A DNA stretch of 42,082 nucleotides from Janibacter massiliensis (GTDB taxonomy: Bacteria > Actinomycetota > Actinomycetes > Actinomycetales > Dermatophilaceae): assembly GCF_900289115.1 (NCBI RefSeq), contig NZ_LT985196.1, positions 2,252,131 to 2,294,212 of the forward strand, read 5' to 3'. Shown in pieces: positions 9,536 to 18,552 of this stretch. The position numbers and the translations under genes are program-made. How positions within the stretch are numbered: position 1 is the first letter of the stretch; every line of letters starts with the position of its first letter. The notes under the pieces were generated by a model. The model saw nothing but the letters and a program-made list of their open reading frames with translations. It did no database searches and was not told where the DNA came from.

Positions 9536-11275
9536 TCAGCGGGTCCGCGCGACGACCCGACGCATCGCGAGCGTCTGCAGGACGAGGGAGGCGGCCAGGC
9601 ACGCACCGACGCCCTCTCCCGACCGCAGGCGCAACGACAGCAGCGGCTCGAGGCCGAGCTCGCGCAGCACGAGGGCGTGCGCCTTCTCCCTGCTCACCTG
9701 ACCGGCGATGAGGTGCCCCTGGACCCCCGGCTCGAGGCGGCTGGCGACCACCGCGGGCAGGGAGGCCGCGAGCCCGTCGAGGACGACGACGCCACCGGCA
9801 CGCGCGGCGCCGAGGACGACGCCCGTGAGCACGGCGATCTCCGGGCCACCGAGCGCCGCGAGCAGGCGCAGCGGGTCGCTCTCCCCCGACAGCCGCGCGA
9901 GGGCACCCTCGACGACGGCGCGCTTCCGCTCGACCATCCCCGCGTCGGAGCCGGCGCCGAGACCGACGACGTCCTCCGGCTGCAGCCCCAGCAGTGCGCA
10001 CGCGAGAGCGGCGGCGACGGTCGTGTTGCCGATGCCGACCTCGCCGAGGCACACGAGCCCGCGCGCCGCGGTCTCGGCGCCGATCCCCTCGCCGGCGGCG
10101 ACGAGCGCGCGCGTGTCGGTCTCGGTCATCGCATCCCGTTCGAGGAGGTCGCCCCGCTCCCCGACCCCACGGTGCACCCGGGCGCCGGCGAGCGGGTCGC
10201 CGCTGACGCCGGCGTCGACGACGAGCGTCGCCAGTCCCGCGCCGCGGGCGGTCGCCACCCCGAGCGAGGTCCCTTCGACGCTCGCGGTGAGGACGTCGCG
10301 GGTCGTGCTCGCCGGGTAGGCGCTCACGCCGTGGGCGGTCACGGGGTGGTCGGCGCCGACGAGGACGAGCGTGCCGGAGGTGAGGTCGGCCCCACCGAGC
10401 GCGACGACGCGGTTGGCCGCCCGGTCGAGGACGCCGAGCGACTCCGGCGGGGACAGCAGGGCGTCGGCCTCGTCGGTCGCCGCGACGAGCCGGTCGGCGC
10501 TCGGGCCGGGGGCCAGGTGCGACGCGGCCGGCACCGGGGCGTCCGCCGCGTCCCAGCGCTCGCGGACGATGACGTCGTCCAGCGGGAGCTTTCGGCTCCA
10601 CGCCGCGCGCTGCAGCCCGGGCTCCGGTGGGCGCTCGTCGGGCCAGCCCAGGCACAGCCAGCCGAGCGTCTCGACGCCCTCGGGCAGGTGCAGCAGCGCC
10701 GCGAGCTCGTCGGGCTCGAAGAGGGTGACCCACCCCATGCCGAGCCCGTGGGCGCGGGCCGTGAGCCACATGTTCTCGATGGCCGTCGCGCACGACCAGA
10801 GGTCGGCGTCGGGGAAGGTGGCCCGCCCGAGGACGCCCGAGGCAGGGGTGCGGCGGTCGCACGCGACGACGACCCCGACCGGGGCCTCGCGCAGCCCCTC
10901 GAGCTTGAGGTCGAGCATCCGCGCGGCCCGGTCGGGCAGCAGGCCCGCCGCCTGCTGCAGCCGCGCCCGGTCGGCCAGGTGCGCGGCCTGCGCGCGGGTC
11001 CCGGGGTCGGTGACGACGACGAAGCGCCACGGCTGGGAGTGCCCGACGCTCGGCGCCGCGTGCCCGGCCTCGAGGACGGCGCGCAGCAGGTGCTCGGGAA
11101 CGGGGTCGGGCCGGTAGCGGCGGATGTCCCGCCGCGCCCCGACGACCCGGCGCAGCGCCTCGACGACGTCCTCGCCCATCGCCCAGCCGGCGGGGTCGGC
11201 GGCGCGCTGCGCGGCACTCGAGTCGTCCCCGACCGACGGCACGGGGCGGGGGTAGCGCGAGCCCTCCTCGGTCAC
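9536..11275 (-). CDS. bluB-cobT: BluB-CobT fusion: 5,6-dimethylbenzimidazole synthase plus nicotinate-nucleotide:DMB phosphoribosyltransferase
   Basis: This 579-residue protein joins two consecutive steps of lower-ligand assembly. Residues about 36-245 match BluB, the flavin-fragmenting nitroreductase-fold enzyme that makes DMB from FMNH2 and O2. Asp50 in ARRDIRRY corresponds to the catalytic Asp of the Sinorhizobium enzyme, and APSVG.SQPW, LKLEGLREAP and LWSCATAIENMWL follow. Residues about 265-579 match CobT, with GEVGIGNTT and the catalytic Glu554 in SGEGVGA, which makes alpha-ribazole-5'-phosphate. The order BluB then CobT allows DMB to pass directly to the transferase. The GTG at 11275 overlaps the cobN stop (GTGA), so expression is coupled to riboswitch-controlled cobN. 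Confidence 0.93.
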   Translation of the reverse strand: MTEEGSRYPRPVPSVGDDSSAAQRAADPAGWAMGEDVVEALRRVVGARRDIRRYRPDPVPEHLLRAVLEAGHAAPSVGHSQPWRFVVVTDPGTRAQAAHLADRARLQQAAGLLPDRAARMLDLKLEGLREAPVGVVVACDRRTPASGVLGRATFPDADLWSCATAIENMWLTARAHGLGMGWVTLFEPDELAALLHLPEGVETLGWLCLGWPDERPPEPGLQRAAWSRKLPLDDVIVRERWDAADAPVPAASHLAPGPSADRLVAATDEADALLSPPESLGVLDRAANRVVALGGADLTSGTLVLVGADHPVTAHGVSAYPASTTRDVLTASVEGTSLGVATARGAGLATLVVDAGVSGDPLAGARVHRGVGERGDLLERDAMTETDTRALVAAGEGIGAETAARGLVCLGEVGIGNTTVAAALACALLGLQPEDVVGLGAGSDAGMVERKRAVVEGALARLSGESDPLRLLAALGGPEIAVLTGVVLGAARAGGVVVLDGLAASLPAVVASRLEPGVQGHLIAGQVSREKAHALVLRELGLEPLLSLRLRSGEGVGACLAASLVLQTLAMRRVVARTR

Positions 11276-14200
11276 GCCCCGTCCCCGTCGTCCTCGAGGT
11301 CGCCCTCGATCTCGAGGTAGACCTGCTGCATCTGCGCGACGACCTCGGGGTCCGGCTCCTCCCACAGCCCGCGGTCGGCGGCCTCGGACAGCCGCTCGAC
11401 GACCCCGCGCAGCGCCCACGGGTTCGCCCGGCGCATGAACTCCTGGTTGACCGGGTCGAGGACGTAGTCGCGGGCGATCCGGTCGTACATCCAGTCGTGG
11501 ACGACGCCCGCAGTCGCGTCGAAGCCGAAGAGGTAGTCGACGGTCGCGGCGAGCTCGAAGGCGCCCTTGTACCCGTGGCGCTGCATCGCCGCGACCCAGC
11601 GCGGGTTGACCACACGCGAGCGGAAGACGCGGTTCGTCTCCTCCTGCAGCGTGCGGGTGCGGACCTGGTCGGGGGAGGTCGAGTCGCCGACGTACGCCTT
11701 CGGCTCCTGGCCCGTCAGCGCCCGCACGGTGGCGACCATCCCGCCGTGGTACTGGAAGTAGTCGTCGGAGTCGAGGATGTCCGACTCGCGGTTGTCGACG
11801 TTCTTCGCCGCCACCTGGATGCGCCGGTAGGTGCGCTCCATGTCCTCGGCGGCGGGTGCGCCGTCGAGGTCCCGACCGTAGGCGTACCCGCCCCACGCGG
11901 TGTACACCTGCGCGAGGTCGTCGTCCGAGCGCCAGTTCCCGGACTCGACGACCTGGAGGACACCGGCGCCATAGCTGCCGGGCTTCGAGCCGAAGATCCG
12001 GGTGCGGGCCCGGCGGGCGTCACCGTGCTCCGCCTCGTCGGCCCGGGCGTGCGCCCGGACGAAGTTGTCGGCGTCGTCCTCCTCCAGCCCGGCGACGAGC
12101 GCGACGGCGTCGTCGAGGAGCGCGATGACGTGGGGGAAGGCGTCCCGGAAGAAACCGGAGATCCGGACGGTGACGTCGATCCGCGGTCGGCCGAGCTCGG
12201 CCAGCGGGATCGGTTCGAGACCGGTCACCCGGCGGGACTGCTCGTCCCAGACGGGCGTGACGCCGAGCAGCGCCAGGACCTCGCCGATGTCGTCGCCGGA
12301 CGTACGCATCGCGGACGTCCCCCACATCGACAGTCCGACCGAGCGCGGCAGCTCGCCGGTCTCCTCGCGGTACCGCGCCAGGAGGGAGTCGGCCATGGCC
12401 GTGCCGGTCTGGTACGCCAGCCGCGACGGGATCGCCTTCGGGTCGACGGAGTAGAAGTTGCGGCCCGTCGGCAGGACGTTGACCAGCCCGCGCAGCGGGG
12501 ACCCGCTCGGCCCCGCCGGGACGTAGCCGCCGTCGAGCGCGTGGAGGACGACGGCGATCTCGCGCGCCGTGCCGGCGAGCCGCGGCACGACCTCCGTCGC
12601 GGCGAAGGCGAGCACCCGGGCCACCTCGGCGGCCGGCGCTGCAGCGAGGTCCGGCTCTGCCTCGGCGACGACGTCCGCCGCGGCCTCCGCCTGCCAGCCC
12701 GCCGCCGCGAGCCCCTCGACGAGGCGGCGCGCCCGGGCCTCGACGTCGTCGGTCTCGCGGCTCGAGGCGTCCTCGACGAGGCCGAGCGCCGCCCGCAGGC
12801 CCGGCACGGCTCCGACCTGCCCCGCAAAGATCTGCGAGGCCCGCAGGACGGCGAGGACGAGGTTGACGAGCTCGTCCCCCTCCGGGGCCTGGCCCAGGAC
12901 GTGGAGCCCGTCGCGGATCTGCACGTCCTTGATCTCGCACAGCCACCCGTCGACGTGCATGACGAGCTCGTCGAAGCCGTCGGCGTCGTCGAGGTCGACG
13001 TCCTCGAGGCCGAGGTCGACGTGCATCTGCGCGGCGTGCAGCAGCTGCCAGATCTCGCCGCGCAGCGCCGGGGCCTTCGCCGGGTCCATCGCAGTGACGT
13101 TGCCGTACTCGTCGAGCAGCTGCTCGAGCCGGGCGATGTCCCCGTAGGACTCGGCGCGGGCCATCGGCGGGACGAGGTGGTCGACGACGGTCGCGTGCGC
13201 GCGGCGCTTGGCCTGGGTCCCCTCGCCGGGGTCGTTCACGAGGAAGGGGTAGATCAGCGGGAGGTTCCCCAGCGCGGCGTCCGTCCCGCACGCGGGCGAC
13301 ATCGCGAGGTTCTTGCCCGGCAGCCACTCGAGGTTGCCGTGCTTGCCGACGTGAACGACGGCGTGCGCGCCGAACTCCTCCTCGATCCACCGGTACGTCG
13401 CGAGGTAGTGGTGGGTGGGCGGCAGGTCGGGGTCGTGGTAGATGGCGATGGGGTTCTCCCCGAAGCCGCGCGGCGGCTGGACGAGGAGGACGACGTTGCC
13501 GCGGACGAGGGCGGCGGTGACGATCTCCCCCGCCGGGTCCCGCGTGTCGTCGACGAACACCCGACCGGGCGCCGGCCCCCAGTGCTCGGTCATCCCCTCG
13601 CGCAGCTCCTGGGGCAGCGCGTCGAACCACGGCTGGTAGGTCGCGGCAGGGATCCGCACCTGGGCGCCCTCGACCTGCTCCTGGGTGAGCCACTCCTCGT
13701 CCTGCCCGCCGGCGGCGATGAGCGCGTGCATGAGCGCGTTGCCGGCTGTCGTGTCGGGCGCCTCGCCCTCGACCTCCGGCAGCGGATCCATCCCGGGGAA
13801 GCCGTCCCCGAGGTCGTAGCCCGCCTCGCGCAGCGCCCGCAGCAGGCGGATGGTCGACACGGGCGTGTCGAGGCCGACCGCGTTGCCCAGCCGCGAGTGC
13901 TTCGTCGGGTACGCCGAGAGGACGACGGCGATCCTCCGCTCCTGCGGCGGGGTCGACCGGAGCCGGGCGTGGTTGACGGCGATCCGCGCCACCCGCTCGG
14001 CCCGCTCGGGGTCGGCGACGTATCGCGGCAGACCCTGCTCGTCCATCTCCTTGAAGGAGAAGGCGACGGTGATGAGCCGCCCGTCGAACTCGGGGACCGC
14101 GACCTGCGTCGCGACGTCGAGCGGGCTCATCCCGTCGTCGGAGGCCTGCCAGTCGGCGCGGCTCCACGTGAGGCACAGCCCCTGGAGGATCGGGATGTCG

Positions 14201-14946
14201 AGCGCGGCGAGCTTCTCGACCTCCCACGCCTCGTCGTCCTCCCCCGCGCCGGCGGCCGCCGGTCGGGTGCCGCCCGCGGCGAGGACGGTCGTCACGAGCG
14301 CGTCGAGGGTCCCCAGATGGTCGAGGAGGTCCTGCGGGGCGTCGCGCAGGGAGGCCGCGTGGATGACCTCGCCGTGGCCGCCGGCAGCGTCGATCGCGTC
14401 GGCGAGGGCGTGCGCGTACGCGGTGTTGCCCGCGGCGTACTGCGCGCGGTAGATGAGGACGCCGACCTTCGGCCGGGCGCGGCTGTCGGCCGGGGGCGCC
14501 GGCTCCTCGCGCTCGAGGACGCCCCACTGCGGGAGCGCCGTCGGCGGCTCGAAGGCCTCGCCGGTGAGCAGCAGCGTGTCGCCGAGGAAGGCGTGCAGCT
14601 GGGCGAGGTTGGCCGGCCCGCCCTCGGCGAGGTAGCGGTGGGCCTCGGCGACGACGCCGGCCGGCACCGTCGACAGCTCCATGAGGGCGGCGTCCGGCTC
14701 CAGCGTGCCGCCGACGACGACGAGCCGGGCGCCCTGCGCCGCGAGCCGCCGGAACCCGCTGCACAGGTCGTCGGGGGTGCCGAGGATCCGGGCGACGATG
14801 ACGTCGGCGGAGTCGAGGATCTCGCCCATGTCCGTGTGACCCGGTCGCGACGGGTTGGCGACGACCCAGTCGGCGCCCCGGTCCGCCGCGGCGCGCGCGC
14901 TCAGCAGGTCGGTGTCGGACGTGGACAGCAGGGCGAGCTTCGGCAC
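11272..14946 (-). CDS. cobN: Aerobic cobaltochelatase large subunit CobN
   Basis: This 1224-residue subunit of the ATP-dependent cobaltochelatase inserts Co2+ into hydrogenobyrinic acid a,c-diamide. It is the homologue of ChlH/BchH. Family signatures include FGENPIAIYHDPDLPP, VVHVGKHGNLEWLPGK, LPLIYPFLVNDPGEG, the Ser/Asp-rich DSDDYFQYHGG and a C-terminal NPWALRG. The GTG at 14946 has AGGAGA just upstream. The longer open frame to 15198 runs through the riboswitch and is rejected. Its partner would be the ChlI/ChlD-type protein at 23622, since no CobS/CobT chelatase subunits are present. It is transcribed first, with bluB-cobT downstream. Confidence 0.96.
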   Translation of the reverse strand: MPKLALLSTSDTDLLSARAAADRGADWVVANPSRPGHTDMGEILDSADVIVARILGTPDDLCSGFRRLAAQGARLVVVGGTLEPDAALMELSTVPAGVVAEAHRYLAEGGPANLAQLHAFLGDTLLLTGEAFEPPTALPQWGVLEREEPAPPADSRARPKVGVLIYRAQYAAGNTAYAHALADAIDAAGGHGEVIHAASLRDAPQDLLDHLGTLDALVTTVLAAGGTRPAAAGAGEDDEAWEVEKLAALDIPILQGLCLTWSRADWQASDDGMSPLDVATQVAVPEFDGRLITVAFSFKEMDEQGLPRYVADPERAERVARIAVNHARLRSTPPQERRIAVVLSAYPTKHSRLGNAVGLDTPVSTIRLLRALREAGYDLGDGFPGMDPLPEVEGEAPDTTAGNALMHALIAAGGQDEEWLTQEQVEGAQVRIPAATYQPWFDALPQELREGMTEHWGPAPGRVFVDDTRDPAGEIVTAALVRGNVVLLVQPPRGFGENPIAIYHDPDLPPTHHYLATYRWIEEEFGAHAVVHVGKHGNLEWLPGKNLAMSPACGTDAALGNLPLIYPFLVNDPGEGTQAKRRAHATVVDHLVPPMARAESYGDIARLEQLLDEYGNVTAMDPAKAPALRGEIWQLLHAAQMHVDLGLEDVDLDDADGFDELVMHVDGWLCEIKDVQIRDGLHVLGQAPEGDELVNLVLAVLRASQIFAGQVGAVPGLRAALGLVEDASSRETDDVEARARRLVEGLAAAGWQAEAAADVVAEAEPDLAAAPAAEVARVLAFAATEVVPRLAGTAREIAVVLHALDGGYVPAGPSGSPLRGLVNVLPTGRNFYSVDPKAIPSRLAYQTGTAMADSLLARYREETGELPRSVGLSMWGTSAMRTSGDDIGEVLALLGVTPVWDEQSRRVTGLEPIPLAELGRPRIDVTVRISGFFRDAFPHVIALLDDAVALVAGLEEDDADNFVRAHARADEAEHGDARRARTRIFGSKPGSYGAGVLQVVESGNWRSDDDLAQVYTAWGGYAYGRDLDGAPAAEDMERTYRRIQVAAKNVDNRESDILDSDDYFQYHGGMVATVRALTGQEPKAYVGDSTSPDQVRTRTLQEETNRVFRSRVVNPRWVAAMQRHGYKGAFELAATVDYLFGFDATAGVVHDWMYDRIARDYVLDPVNQEFMRRANPWALRGVVERLSEAADRGLWEEPDPEVVAQMQQVYLEIEGDLEDDGDGA

Positions 14947-15112
14947 GGGGTCTCCTGGAGCGGGCTGCCTCGGCCCGCGGTCGGCGGGGCACCACGGGGT
15001 CGTGGGCCAGCCACCCCGGCGTGTCTGACTCACGAGAACGTCTCGTTCACAGTGGCGGGACCGTCCCGGACTCGCACCGGGTTCCGCCGCGGCGGCCAGG
15101 CAGCACCCTAGA
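14947..15112 (-). promoter_or_regulatory. Cobalamin riboswitch upstream of cobN
   Basis: On the minus strand, CGGTGCGAGTCCGG (15079-15066) is followed by GCCACTGTG (15056-15048) and a B12-box-like GAGTCAGACACGCC (around 15031-15018). These are the conserved elements of the adenosylcobalamin aptamer (RF00174 type) in the right order and spacing. Between aptamer and gene lies a hairpin, GCGGGC (14978-14973) with GCCCGC (14965-14960), ending just before the AGGAGA ribosome binding site. This suggests control of translation initiation. High B12 would shut off the chelatase and bluB-cobT. Confidence 0.93.
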
Positions 15113-15168
15113 GCAGGCGGACCCCTGCGGCCGTCTCCCGGGCGCCCGGTCGCCGGAGCGTCGACGCG

Positions 15169-15174
15169 TATGCT
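15169..15174 (+). promoter_or_regulatory. Candidate -10 for a leaderless cobG-cobH-cobIJ transcript
   Basis: TATGCT lies eight bases before the GTG of cobG, and no Shine-Dalgarno sequence is visible. The position fits a leaderless promoter in the gap shared with the divergent cobN riboswitch. Confidence 0.45.
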
Positions 15175-15182
15175 CCACCGCC

Positions 15183-16322
15183 GTGACCTCGACGCCACCG
15201 GGCCGTGCCGCCACCCGTTCCGGGGGCGACCGGTGCCCGGGGGCGCTGTCCCCCTTCGTCTCCGCCGACGGCGCGATCGTCCGGCTGCGCCTGCCCGGCG
15301 GCTGGGTCGCCACCGCCGTGCTGCGGCGCGTCAGCGAGCTCGCCGCGCGCTGGGGGGACCCGCGGATCACCCTCACCTCCCGCGGCAGCGTGCAGGTGCG
15401 CGGCCTGCCCGACCCGCAGCCGGCCGAGCTCGTCGCGGGCCTGGCCGCGACCGGGACCATCCCCTCGGACTCGCACGAGCGGGCGCGCAACATCGTCGCC
15501 GACCCGCTCGAACCCGACCTGCGCCCGGTCGTCGACCGGCTCGACGCCGCGCTCCTGGCCCGGCCCGAGCTCGCCGCGCTGCCGGGGCGCTTCCTCCTCG
15601 CGGTCGCGCGGCCTGGGGGCCCGGCGCTCGGCACGCCGCACGACGTCGCCCTCGTCGTCGATCCCGGGGAGCGCACGGCCCACGTCGTCACCGCCGGTCG
15701 CGCGTGGACCGGTCCGCTCGAGGAGGCGGTCGTCGTCCTCACCGAGGCGCTGACCCGCTTCCTCCGGCTGCGCCCCGACGAGCGGACGTGGAACATCGCC
15801 GACCTCGACGAGCAGGCGCGCGCCGCCGTCCTGCCCGAGGCGTGCCTTCCCCGCTCAGGTGTGGCCGAGGTCGGCGCCCCGCCCGCGCCGGGTCGGCACG
15901 GGGACGCGCTCGTCGCCCACGTCCCGCTCGGCCTCCTGGAGCCCGCGCACGTCGCGGCTCTCGCCGACGTCGCGCCGGAGGTCCAGGTGACCCCGTGGCG
16001 CAGCATCGTCGTCCCGACCGCCGCCGAGCACGCGGCCGCCCGGCTCGCCGAGGTCGGTCTCGTCCTCGACCCCACCTCCCCGTGGACCGTCGTGAGCGCG
16101 TGCACCGGCGCCCCCGGCTGCGCCCGCACCGACGTCCCGACCCAGGACATCGCTCGTGCCTCGGAGCCAGGGCTCGACCCGGACGGTCCGCCCGTCCACG
16201 TCATCGGGTGCGAGCGCGCGTGCGGCCACCCCTCCCGCCTCTACGTGCAGGTCCTGCGCCCCGCGAGCGCGGCGCAGGTCACCGCCGCCCAACGATCCGC
16301 CACGCCCACGAGGGCCCGATGA
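15183..16322 (+). CDS. cobG: Precorrin-3B synthase (O2-dependent monooxygenase)
   Basis: This 379-residue iron-sulfur protein of the sulfite/nitrite reductase family hydroxylates precorrin-3A at C20 with O2 and forms the gamma-lactone, preparing ring contraction. It is a marker of the aerobic pathway. The first half has the ferredoxin-like repeat with RITLTSRGSVQVRGL. The 4Fe-4S ligands are Cys307, Cys313, Cys343 and Cys347 in CTGAPGC and CERAC, the C-x5-C...C-x3-C pattern of the family. The GTG at 15183 is the first start in frame before the conserved region. A longer frame from 15021 would cross the riboswitch. Its stop overlaps the cobH ATG (ATGA). Confidence 0.92.
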   Translation: MTSTPPGRAATRSGGDRCPGALSPFVSADGAIVRLRLPGGWVATAVLRRVSELAARWGDPRITLTSRGSVQVRGLPDPQPAELVAGLAATGTIPSDSHERARNIVADPLEPDLRPVVDRLDAALLARPELAALPGRFLLAVARPGGPALGTPHDVALVVDPGERTAHVVTAGRAWTGPLEEAVVVLTEALTRFLRLRPDERTWNIADLDEQARAAVLPEACLPRSGVAEVGAPPAPGRHGDALVAHVPLGLLEPAHVAALADVAPEVQVTPWRSIVVPTAAEHAAARLAEVGLVLDPTSPWTVVSACTGAPGCARTDVPTQDIARASEPGLDPDGPPVHVIGCERACGHPSRLYVQVLRPASAAQVTAAQRSATPTRAR

Positions 16323-16987
16323 CCCTGCTCCAGCCGCCCACCCCGCGGTACGACTACGTCCGCGACGGCCAGGAGATCTACCGGCGCAGCTTCGCCACGA
16401 TCCGCGCGGAGCTCGACCTCTCGTCCGTGCCCACCGACCTCCACGGCGTGGCCACCCGGGTCGCGCACGCCGCCGGGGACACCGGCATCCTCCCCGACCT
16501 CGCCGTGAGCGAGGACCTCGTGCGGTCCGCCCGTACCGCCCTCGCCGACGGCGCACCGATCCTCACCGACAGCCACATGCTCGCCTCGGGCGTCACCCGC
16601 CGGCGGCTGCCGGCCGACAACGACGTCGTGTGCACCCTGCGCGACCTGCAGGTGCCCGGGCTCGCCCGCGCCTGGGGCACGACGCGCGCCGCGGCGGCCG
16701 TCTCGCTCTGGGGCGACCGGCTCGAGGGCGCGGTCGTCGCCATCGGCAACGCCCCGACCGCCCTGTTCCACCTGCTCGAGATGCTCCACGACGGCGCCCC
16801 CCGGCCCGCAGCGATCGTCGGGATGCCCGTCGGCTTCATCGGCTCGGCCGAGAGCAAGGTCGCGCTCGCCGAGCACACCCTGCCCGGCGGCACCGTGCCG
16901 TGGGTCGTCGTCCACGGCCGACGCGGCGGCTCGGCGATGGCGGCCGCCGCCCTCAACGCCCTCGCGCACCCGGACGAGCTCGCATGA
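16319..16987 (+). CDS. cobH: Precorrin-8X methylmutase
   Basis: This 222-residue enzyme moves the C11 methyl group to C12, producing hydrogenobyrinic acid, the first corrin in the aerobic pathway. The conserved catalytic His is in TDSHMLASGV, preceded by the DYVRDGQEIYRRSF N-terminus. AIGNAPTALFHLLEM and GMPVGFIGSAESK follow, all close to family consensus. The length is normal. The ATG overlaps the cobG stop and the stop overlaps the cobIJ start, both by four bases, so the three cistrons are translationally coupled. Confidence 0.96.
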   Translation: MTLLQPPTPRYDYVRDGQEIYRRSFATIRAELDLSSVPTDLHGVATRVAHAAGDTGILPDLAVSEDLVRSARTALADGAPILTDSHMLASGVTRRRLPADNDVVCTLRDLQVPGLARAWGTTRAAAAVSLWGDRLEGAVVAIGNAPTALFHLLEMLHDGAPRPAAIVGMPVGFIGSAESKVALAEHTLPGGTVPWVVVHGRRGGSAMAAAALNALAHPDELA

Positions 16988-18552
16988 GCGGGACCGAGCG
17001 CGCCCTCCCGGGCCACCTCTACGGCGTCGGGGTCGGCCCGGGCGACCCGGGCCTGATCACCCTCCGCGCCGCGGGTCTCATCGAGAGCGCCGACGTCCTC
17101 GCCTACCACCGGGCCGCCCACCGGTCCTCGACCGCTCGCGCCATCGCGGCCGCGCACGTGCGGGGCGGGGTCGTCGAGGAGGAGCTCGTGTACCCGGTGA
17201 CGACCGGGACGACCGACCACCCCGGCGGCTACTACGGCGCGCTCGCCGACTTCTACGCCGAGTGCGCCGAGCGCCTGCGCGCGCATCTGGCGGCGGGCCG
17301 GAGCGTCGTCGTCATCGCCGAGGGGGACCCGCTCTTCTACGGCTCCTTCATGTACGTCCACGACGCGCTGCGGGAGGACTTCCCGACCGAGGTCGTGCCC
17401 GGCATCACGGCGATGGCCGCCGCGAGCGCCGCCGTCGGCACGGGGCTGTGCCGCCACGAGGACACCCTCACCGTCCTGCCCGGGACCCTGCCGGTGGCCG
17501 AGCTCGCCCGACGGCTGGCCGACACCGACGCGGCCGTCATCATGAAGCTCGGCCGGACCTTCGCGGCGGTGCGCGAGGCGCTGCGGCAGGCGGGGGCGCT
17601 CGAGCGGGCGGTGTACGTCGAGGGCGCGAGCCGCGAGGGCCAGCGGGTCCTGCCGGTCGCCGAGGTCGACGCCGACAGCGTCCCGTATATGTCCATCGTC
17701 GTCGTCCCCGGCGGGGACCTGCGGGCCGACGCCGCGGGCCGGTCGGCGGTCGCGGCCACGGTGGCTGGCACCGTGCCGGCGGCCGCGAAGGTCCCCGCCG
17801 GGACGCCGGGGACCGTCCACGTCGTCGGGCTCGGCCCGGGGCCGCAGCGGTGGCTCACCCCCGAGGCGAGCGCGGTGCTGGCGCAGGTCGAGCACGTCGT
17901 CGGCTACGCCCCCTACGTCGCGCGGGTGCCGCAGCGCGAGGGCCTGCAGCGCCACGCCAGCGGCAACACCGTCGAGCTCGACCGGGCTCGCCTCGCCCTC
18001 GACCTGGCCCGGTCGGGTGCGTCGGTGGCCGTCGTCAGTGGTGGCGACGCCGGGGTCTTCGGCATGGCCACCGCGGTCTTCGAGGCCCGCGAGGCCGCCG
18101 CCGAGGACCCGGGGCACCTCGACGTGCCGGTCGTCGTCCACCCCGGCGTCACCGCCGCGCACGCCGCGTCCGCGCTCGTCGGGGCCGTGCTCGGCGGCGA
18201 CCACGCCCTGGTCAACCTCAGCGACAACCTCAAGCCGTGGGACGTCCTCGCCGACCGGCTCGCCGCGCTCGTCACCCGGGACGTCGCCGTCGCGCTGTAC
18301 AACCCGCGTTCCCGCTCCCGCCCCGACACCCTCGGACGCGCCCGTGACCTCCTCGTCGAGGTGGTCGGCCCGCAGCGGGTCGTCGTCGTCGCCCGCCACG
18401 TCGGGCGCGAGCAGGAGTCGGTCACGGTGACGACGCTCGGCGAGCTCGACGTCGAGGCGGTCGACATGGGCTGCCTCGTCGTCGTCGGCGCGTCGACGAC
18501 GATGGTCACCCCCGACGGACGGGTGTGGACCCCGCGGTCGATCAGGCCCTGA
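16984..18552 (+). CDS. cobIJ: CobI-CobJ fusion: precorrin-2 C20- and precorrin-3B C17-methyltransferases
   Basis: This 522-residue protein has two tetrapyrrole-methylase domains. The first (about 1-245) is CobI, with GHLYGVGVGPGDPGLITLRA and AEGDPLFYGSFMYVHD, which makes precorrin-3A. The second begins near 277 with VHVVGLGPGP and contains SGGDAGVFGMA, HPGVTAAHAASALVGA and ALYNPRSRSRP. It is CobJ, the ring-contracting C17 methyltransferase that makes precorrin-4. The same fusion is known in mycobacteria and other actinobacteria. CobG acts between the two activities and is encoded two genes upstream. The ATG overlaps the cobH stop. The last 11 bases overlap the 3' end of cbiO on the other strand. 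Confidence 0.96.
   Translation: MSGTERALPGHLYGVGVGPGDPGLITLRAAGLIESADVLAYHRAAHRSSTARAIAAAHVRGGVVEEELVYPVTTGTTDHPGGYYGALADFYAECAERLRAHLAAGRSVVVIAEGDPLFYGSFMYVHDALREDFPTEVVPGITAMAAASAAVGTGLCRHEDTLTVLPGTLPVAELARRLADTDAAVIMKLGRTFAAVREALRQAGALERAVYVEGASREGQRVLPVAEVDADSVPYMSIVVVPGGDLRADAAGRSAVAATVAGTVPAAAKVPAGTPGTVHVVGLGPGPQRWLTPEASAVLAQVEHVVGYAPYVARVPQREGLQRHASGNTVELDRARLALDLARSGASVAVVSGGDAGVFGMATAVFEAREAAAEDPGHLDVPVVVHPGVTAAHAASALVGAVLGGDHALVNLSDNLKPWDVLADRLAALVTRDVAVALYNPRSRSRPDTLGRARDLLVEVVGPQRVVVVARHVGREQESVTVTTLGELDVEAVDMGCLVVVGASTTMVTPDGRVWTPRSIRP

Noticed and set aside
15105-15110. TAGGGT as the cobN promoter -10
   Set aside because: It lies at the 5' edge of the aptamer and may be part of the conserved RNA, so no promoter is called there.
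11497-15111. 1204-residue plus-strand open frame opposite cobN
   Set aside because: It has low-complexity Arg/Gly/Asp/Val-rich translation and mirrors the codons of cobN. It is a typical antisense shadow in GC-rich DNA.
14947-15198. N-terminal extension of cobN through the leader
   Set aside because: It would translate the cobalamin aptamer. The GTG at 14946 has a ribosome binding site and the normal N-terminus.
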